Virus record (IMG/VR): IMGVR_UViG_3300031974_002451
Span: 1-23,148 of that record
Length of the DNA stretch: 23,148 nucleotides
Source: a virus
Strand: one strand, 5' to 3'
Shown here: positions 19,387 through 23,148 of the stretch, one piece after another
Layout of the letters: every line of letters begins with the position of its first letter
Numbering within the stretch: position 1 is the stretch's first letter
The notes under the pieces: model-generated
Seen by the model: the letters and a program-made list of their open reading frames with translations, nothing else
Databases searched by the model: none
Told to the model about the DNA's origin: nothing
Translations under genes and position numbers: made by a program

Positions 19387-19806
19387 ATGATGTATAGCGG
19401 AAATGACCCTGTTAACATTGATAGCCTTGTCACAGACACTTATGACGGTGCTGGCTACCTTGTAAAATATAGCGCAAGCGGCCTACTAAAGACCGCCTCA
19501 GTGACCGACACACCAATTGGTGTGACAATAGACGAATCAAGCCGTGATGCGGCTGGCAGTTTGGACGCAGTAGCAGACGCAACTGTTTCAATCCTACCAC
19601 TATCCGGTATTATCTATGTCAAGTGCATGGGTATTGCATCCGGTTCAGTCAAGCAAGGAATGAGCATTTATGTCTCACAAACTGCTGACACCAACGGATA
19701 TGTTGATGACGATTCCTCCAACTCCGCAACTCTTGTAGGCTACTACATGGGACAAGGCGGAATAACAATCACTGCTGGTGATTTAATACCTGTGGCGGTG
19801 GCTTAA
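19387..19806 (+). CDS. Capsid decoration-type protein, 139 aa
   Basis: A beta-rich, Gly/Ala/Ser/Thr/Asp-rich small protein with Y-L-V-K-Y-S-A-S-G, T-P-I-G-V-T-I-D-E and a final A-G-D-L-I-P-V-A-V-A. This is the pattern of head decoration proteins of the DUF2190 or lambda-D group, in which each monomer ends with a statement-like 'G-x-x-I-P-V-A' strand. It lies directly before the major capsid gene, as usual. GGAG stands nine bases before ATG 19387; the next codon is also ATG. Confidence 0.7.
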   Translation: MMYSGNDPVNIDSLVTDTYDGAGYLVKYSASGLLKTASVTDTPIGVTIDESSRDAAGSLDAVADATVSILPLSGIIYVKCMGIASGSVKQGMSIYVSQTADTNGYVDDDSSNSATLVGYYMGQGGITITAGDLIPVAVA

Positions 19807-19823
19807 AATTAGGAGATGGTAAT

Positions 19824-20750
19824 ATGGCAAACGAATCATTAGAAAAAATATTGAATGTATCTGCGGCAACCGGCCCATTCGGCAAGGGTGATGCAGTATT
19901 AGAGCAAACACTTAGAGACTTTATCCAACTGCAATCAACAACAATTGCTATCGGAACAAACCTCGTAGGAACAAGAAATGTAAATTGGTTAACTTTCACT
20001 TGGTACACAGGTGCAACCGGAACATTCCGCTACCCACTTGATGACAACGCAGTTGTTGACCCAACCAAGATTGGAACTGAAAACTACTCAGTCAAACTTG
20101 AGAAGGGACAAGGCCGATGTGTTTTCCTTGACTCCACACTACTTCGTGGCGAAACATGGGAAAACATGAACAGACAACAAATGGCTATCATCCAAGCAAG
20201 AGCAGACCTAATTGACAACCACATTCTAACAAAGTTGGTTGCTGGTGCTGGACAGTCTCAAGCCGCTACTGCTCTTTGGAGTGCTGGTGGTGCAGACCCC
20301 GAAGCAGATGTTCTAAACGCTATGGACTTGATTTTCAAGAACGCAAGAGTCTCCGGCAACGAGAGACTTGCTCTTGTCCTACCTGCTGAACTAAGAGGCG
20401 ACATGTTGAACACACGCCTATACACAAATGTATTGATGTCCCTACAAGAGAGACTAAACTCTCAAATCGGACTTGATGTGTATTACACAAGAGATTACGG
20501 AACAGGCAACGCTATCCCTGCTGGTGGCGCTGGAACTGTTGGTGCTATCTTATTAGTTCCGGGTGCTGAAACTGCTGAGTTCTTCCAATACAACGGTGCT
20601 GGATTCCAAGAAACCGAATTGACAAGAATCGAAGGTGTCGGCTACTCATGGTTGCTAACTTCTTACATGGGAACTGTTATCCACGAACACCAAGACGGTG
20701 CGGCGGCTGGCAAGAACATGAGAATCTGCACTATCACCGGTTGTTTGTGA
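19824..20750 (+). CDS. Major capsid protein (HK97-fold type)
   Basis: 308 residues, AGGAGATGG ribosome site, first after the decoration protein. Sequence features fit an HK97-fold shell protein: a short N-arm, E-loop-like F-R-Y-P-L-D-D near 70, a long spine helix (Q-Q-M-A-I-I-Q-A-R-A-D-L-I-D-N-H) near 125-140, A-domain strands L-A-L-V-L-P-A-E-L near 182, and a C-terminal beta region with E-F-F-Q-Y-N-G-A-G. Codon and residue composition (Gly/Ala/Asn/Thr) is that of an abundant structural protein. Since the upstream gene carries protease and scaffold parts, N-terminal processing is possible but no site is obvious. Confidence 0.82.
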   Translation: MANESLEKILNVSAATGPFGKGDAVLEQTLRDFIQLQSTTIAIGTNLVGTRNVNWLTFTWYTGATGTFRYPLDDNAVVDPTKIGTENYSVKLEKGQGRCVFLDSTLLRGETWENMNRQQMAIIQARADLIDNHILTKLVAGAGQSQAATALWSAGGADPEADVLNAMDLIFKNARVSGNERLALVLPAELRGDMLNTRLYTNVLMSLQERLNSQIGLDVYYTRDYGTGNAIPAGGAGTVGAILLVPGAETAEFFQYNGAGFQETELTRIEGVGYSWLLTSYMGTVIHEHQDGAAAGKNMRICTITGCL

Positions 20751-20763
20751 TTGAGGGTTTTAC

Positions 20764-21120
20764 TTGTCTGAAAAGATAAAACTTCTCAAAGAACTAAAGA
20801 ATCGAGGCATAGATGCACCGAAGGGTGCTAAGGTCAGTGACCTAAAGCACATGGTCGAGCATTGGCTTAGTGGTAATGGCTTTCTTCTAAGGTTAGCCTT
20901 GCCACCAAGCCGTAAGCCCGAGAACCCTGCGAACTTAATGGAGTTCGATACAATGTATTGGATTCCCGATAGTCAGTTTGGTAGGCTTATTGCTGAATCA
21001 CAATTAGTAATGATTATGGGCAGGTCATACCATCCACCCGAAGGTAGCGTTATTCTCGATGTTCCAAAAGATTTTAACGACAGATGGGGTGTAGGTGGTT
21101 CTAATGGCAGTGACGAGTGA
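20764..21120 (+). CDS. SAP-like small head protein, 118 aa
   Basis: Starts at TTG 20764, with GAGGG about six bases before it; no ATG is available near the N-terminus. Residues 1-35 (KIKLLKELKNRGIDAPKGAK, then V-S-D-L-K-H-M-V) match the helix-turn-helix of SAP/HeH-type domains, which bind DNA or proteins. The rest is mixed, ending in Gly/Ser/Asn. It overlaps the next gene by 17 bases. Similar short proteins stand between capsid and connector genes in tailed viruses. Confidence 0.65.
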   Translation: MSEKIKLLKELKNRGIDAPKGAKVSDLKHMVEHWLSGNGFLLRLALPPSRKPENPANLMEFDTMYWIPDSQFGRLIAESQLVMIMGRSYHPPEGSVILDVPKDFNDRWGVGGSNGSDE

Positions 21121-21499
21121 CAATATCCGTGACCTTCTTAACAGGCCAAAAGGTCTAACAGAAGGAACTATCACTGAAATGATTACTATTCGCACTAACG
21201 AAGTTAACAAGATTGCTCGTAAGGCTGATAAATACGGAGTATCTTCTGCTAACGCACCCGATTCTGACCTTAAGGATGGGGCAGTAAAAATGTTAGTTTG
21301 CCTTGACTGTCTTAATATTCTTATTAATACCATACCGACATATTATAGCGAAGATGAGCGCAGTGTATATGACCGTAGGTTTGCCGAGCAGATAAAAGTA
21401 TATCAGCAAAGAGCCGATGACGCACTAAAATTAGTGGCAGAAGGCGAAGGTTCAGCCTACGCAAGCGGAAAAACAAAAACTCGTCTAAGTTCGAGTTGA
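21104..21499 (+). CDS. Head-tail connector-like protein, 131 aa
   Basis: ATG 21104 is preferred to the GTG at 21095, because GGTGG lies just before the ATG. It is helical: T-S-D-N-I-R-D-L-L-N at the start, a central K-D-G-A-V-K-M-L-V-C-L-D-C-L hydrophobic helix, then a long charged helix and a Ser-rich end. Size, helical make-up and place after the capsid gene fit adaptor proteins of the gp6/gp15 type that sit under the portal. The assignment rests mainly on context. Confidence 0.6.
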   Translation: MAVTSDNIRDLLNRPKGLTEGTITEMITIRTNEVNKIARKADKYGVSSANAPDSDLKDGAVKMLVCLDCLNILINTIPTYYSEDERSVYDRRFAEQIKVYQQRADDALKLVAEGEGSAYASGKTKTRLSSS

Positions 21500-21505
21500 T
21501 GTTAA

Positions 21506-23148
21506 ATGGCTACTAAGTATTGGGTTGCTAATCAAACCTCCGGCATAGTCCCTACTGCTAATACTGCGGCTAATTGGAATGATGCCGCAGACGGCACAGG
21601 CTCAAGCGGAGTTCCCGCTACTACTGATGATTGTATATTTGGGCATGAAGATACCTTAAATGCTAATTTAGGAAATGGTGAATGTGTTTGGGACTTGAGC
21701 CAAGTAAATAGTATAACTGTTAACGAGGACTACCGCTACTCAACAACTGTCACTTCTGATACTATATCATTTGATTCGGCAAGTGGCAACATACAACATG
21801 AGTCAGAAAACTTTGAATTACTTGGCTTTAGAGAAGGCATGTGGTTCACTGTTAGTGGAAGTGTAAGTAATGATGGTGATTACAGAATAGGTGCAATAGC
21901 AGGTAGCGTAATAACTACTTCGGGGTTAACTAATGAATTGGCTGGTGCTACTGTCACTATTTCGTCAGAATCTTCTATTGATTTACAAGCGACTACTTGC
22001 ACTATAAATTCATTATCCCTAAATGGAACTATTAAGAATACGACAGGTAGTAATAAAACCCTGCGATTTGAAGGAACACCCGGCACTAACAATTGGTATA
22101 TTACTAATGACACCAACGCTCAAGTTTTAAATCAAGACGATATAACTTACAACTTTAATAGCGCCCAAATAATATCATTTGACGACGGCCCATATCCTAA
22201 AACCACTGTCACTGCGGCGGCTAATTTACAGTGGGACTACAAGGCCGCACCTACTTCGGCAGTTCATGGTGCGGTGTCGTTTTACTCATTAGATGTTTCA
22301 AATAGCAGTGCTACTGCGGCTGGGACATTGGCCGACCCAAGAAATGATTACAAAAAAGTATTCAAACTTTTAACCACATCAACATTCGGCTTTAGTCCGT
22401 CAAGATTCGATGCTGGGTTTTCCACTTGGCATTTCAAAATGAATGCTAACTTTTCATTCCCGTTCACAGGCAATACTGCTTATGGTGCTGGTGATGGCTC
22501 TTTCACTGCGGCTTGGTATAATGTAGTTATTGACGAACCATCAACAACAGGTCTTGTATGCGCCATAGATGCTGGCAGAACATTAAATGTTAATTCATTG
22601 ACCGTTGAAAGTGGCGCACAGTTTCAAGGATATTCGACTAAAGGTAATGATACTACCTCGGCAGTGGTGTCTATTAACCGCCCTACCATAAATGGCGCTT
22701 GGAACTTTTCACAAGTAGCAGAAGGAGTTTATTCGTCAGTAGTCACAGACACTTATCCTTTTACTCCTTCTCACGGAACTGCGGGTAGGCTTCAACTTTC
22801 AGACTATGGTGGTAAATTCTTTAGCGACTCTAAATTAACATGGAACACTTCTTCATCCACACTAACTGTTGATGGTAAATTAACAGTCACAGGATTAATT
22901 GACCCAACGGGTATGGTATTTACACCACAGGCTGTAAATCCCGAAACAACCAATCCATTAGACACCATTTGGATTAACAGCGAAGATGGGCATTTGTATC
23001 GTGGCGATAGAAATGTTGAGTCCACAGTGCATTTTAATGTTCGCAACGATGAAGGGGCAACAATTCCTCTTGGTGCGCCACTTTATTCTAAAGGCGAGAT
23101 TGGCGGAAGCAACAGAATCAAGGTCGGTATTGCTGACGCAAGCGACCC
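21506..23148 (+). CDS. Large beta-rich structural protein, fibre-like (3' end outside window)
   Basis: Starts at ATG 21506 and stays open to the window end (547 codons). Composition is rich in Thr, Ser, Asn, Gly and Ala, with many strand-turn repeats. Early residues read MATKYWVANQTSGIVPTANT. Near residues 470-500 the sequence I-D-P-T-G-M-V-F-T-P-Q-A-V-N-P and W-I-N-S-E-D-G-H-L-Y-R-G-D resembles the shaft/base segments of virus tail fibres and structural proteins. The last part (A-P-L-Y-S-K-G-E-I-G-G) may begin a decoration-like fold. No Shine-Dalgarno is obvious. It may be a head fibre or receptor-binding tail protein; its position directly after the connector would suit either. Confidence 0.7.
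   Translation, partial: MATKYWVANQTSGIVPTANTAANWNDAADGTGSSGVPATTDDCIFGHEDTLNANLGNGECVWDLSQVNSITVNEDYRYSTTVTSDTISFDSASGNIQHESENFELLGFREGMWFTVSGSVSNDGDYRIGAIAGSVITTSGLTNELAGATVTISSESSIDLQATTCTINSLSLNGTIKNTTGSNKTLRFEGTPGTNNWYITNDTNAQVLNQDDITYNFNSAQIISFDDGPYPKTTVTAAANLQWDYKAAPTSAVHGAVSFYSLDVSNSSATAAGTLADPRNDYKKVFKLLTTSTFGFSPSRFDAGFSTWHFKMNANFSFPFTGNTAYGAGDGSFTAAWYNVVIDEPSTTGLVCAIDAGRTLNVNSLTVESGAQFQGYSTKGNDTTSAVVSINRPTINGAWNFSQVAEGVYSSVVTDTYPFTPSHGTAGRLQLSDYGGKFFSDSKLTWNTSSSTLTVDGKLTVTGLIDPTGMVFTPQAVNPETTNPLDTIWINSEDGHLYRGDRNVESTVHFNVRNDEGATIPLGAPLYSKGEIGGSNRIKVGIADASD

Overview
The window looks like part of the genome of a tailed double-stranded DNA virus (Caudoviricetes type, HK97-fold head module), or a provirus of one. 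The host is more likely an archaeon than a bacterium. Evidence for this is that most promoters I can propose are TATA boxes (AAGTATATATA, TTTATATCT, CTATATAG) placed about 25 or more bases before the expected transcript start. They come with strong Shine-Dalgarno sites, a recurrent GGAGGAATAAACATG start context and many tiny zinc-ribbon proteins. A marine euryarchaeal host is only a guess. A bacterial host cannot be excluded, because some plus-strand cassettes can also be read as weak -35/-10 promoters. No integrase, tRNA gene, CRISPR array, insertion sequence or DNA polymerase is visible.

Layout. (i) 1-3590: a tight leftward operon of about eleven mostly unrecognised small genes with ATGA overlaps. 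Four copies of a promoter module lie inside it; two of them are read as the 3' ends of the preceding genes. (ii) 3600-4410: a noncoding stretch with inverted repeats, polypyrimidine tracts and a row of hairpins. (iii) 4412-7319: a leftward zinc-ribbon gene and a large leftward gene for an amidoligase joined to a class II glutamine amidotransferase. (iv) 7320-8135: a long noncoding stretch with a candidate structured RNA ahead of the amidoligase gene and a second copy of the region (ii) hairpin element. (v) 8136-8726: one leftward gene of unknown function. (vi) 9007-11308: a series of rightward small-gene units, most of them bounded by a hairpin terminator, a CT tract, the motif TGCTTACTAAAGACTA and a TATA box. 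(vii) 11458-23148: a rightward packaging and head module. Its order is HTH-metallophosphoesterase, zinc peptide, large terminase, small membrane peptide, portal, GNAT acetyltransferase, membrane/coiled-coil protein, composite protease-scaffold, decoration protein, major capsid protein, SAP-like protein, head-tail connector, and a large beta-rich structural protein cut by the window end.

The head genes work together in the usual way: terminase pumps DNA through the portal into a shell of major capsid protein, which assembles on the scaffold and is matured by the protease. The parts most likely to be new are the amidoligase-amidotransferase fusion with its buried nucleophile cysteine, the structured RNA in front of it, and the repeated polypyrimidine/operator/TATA and TATA/hairpin promoter modules.
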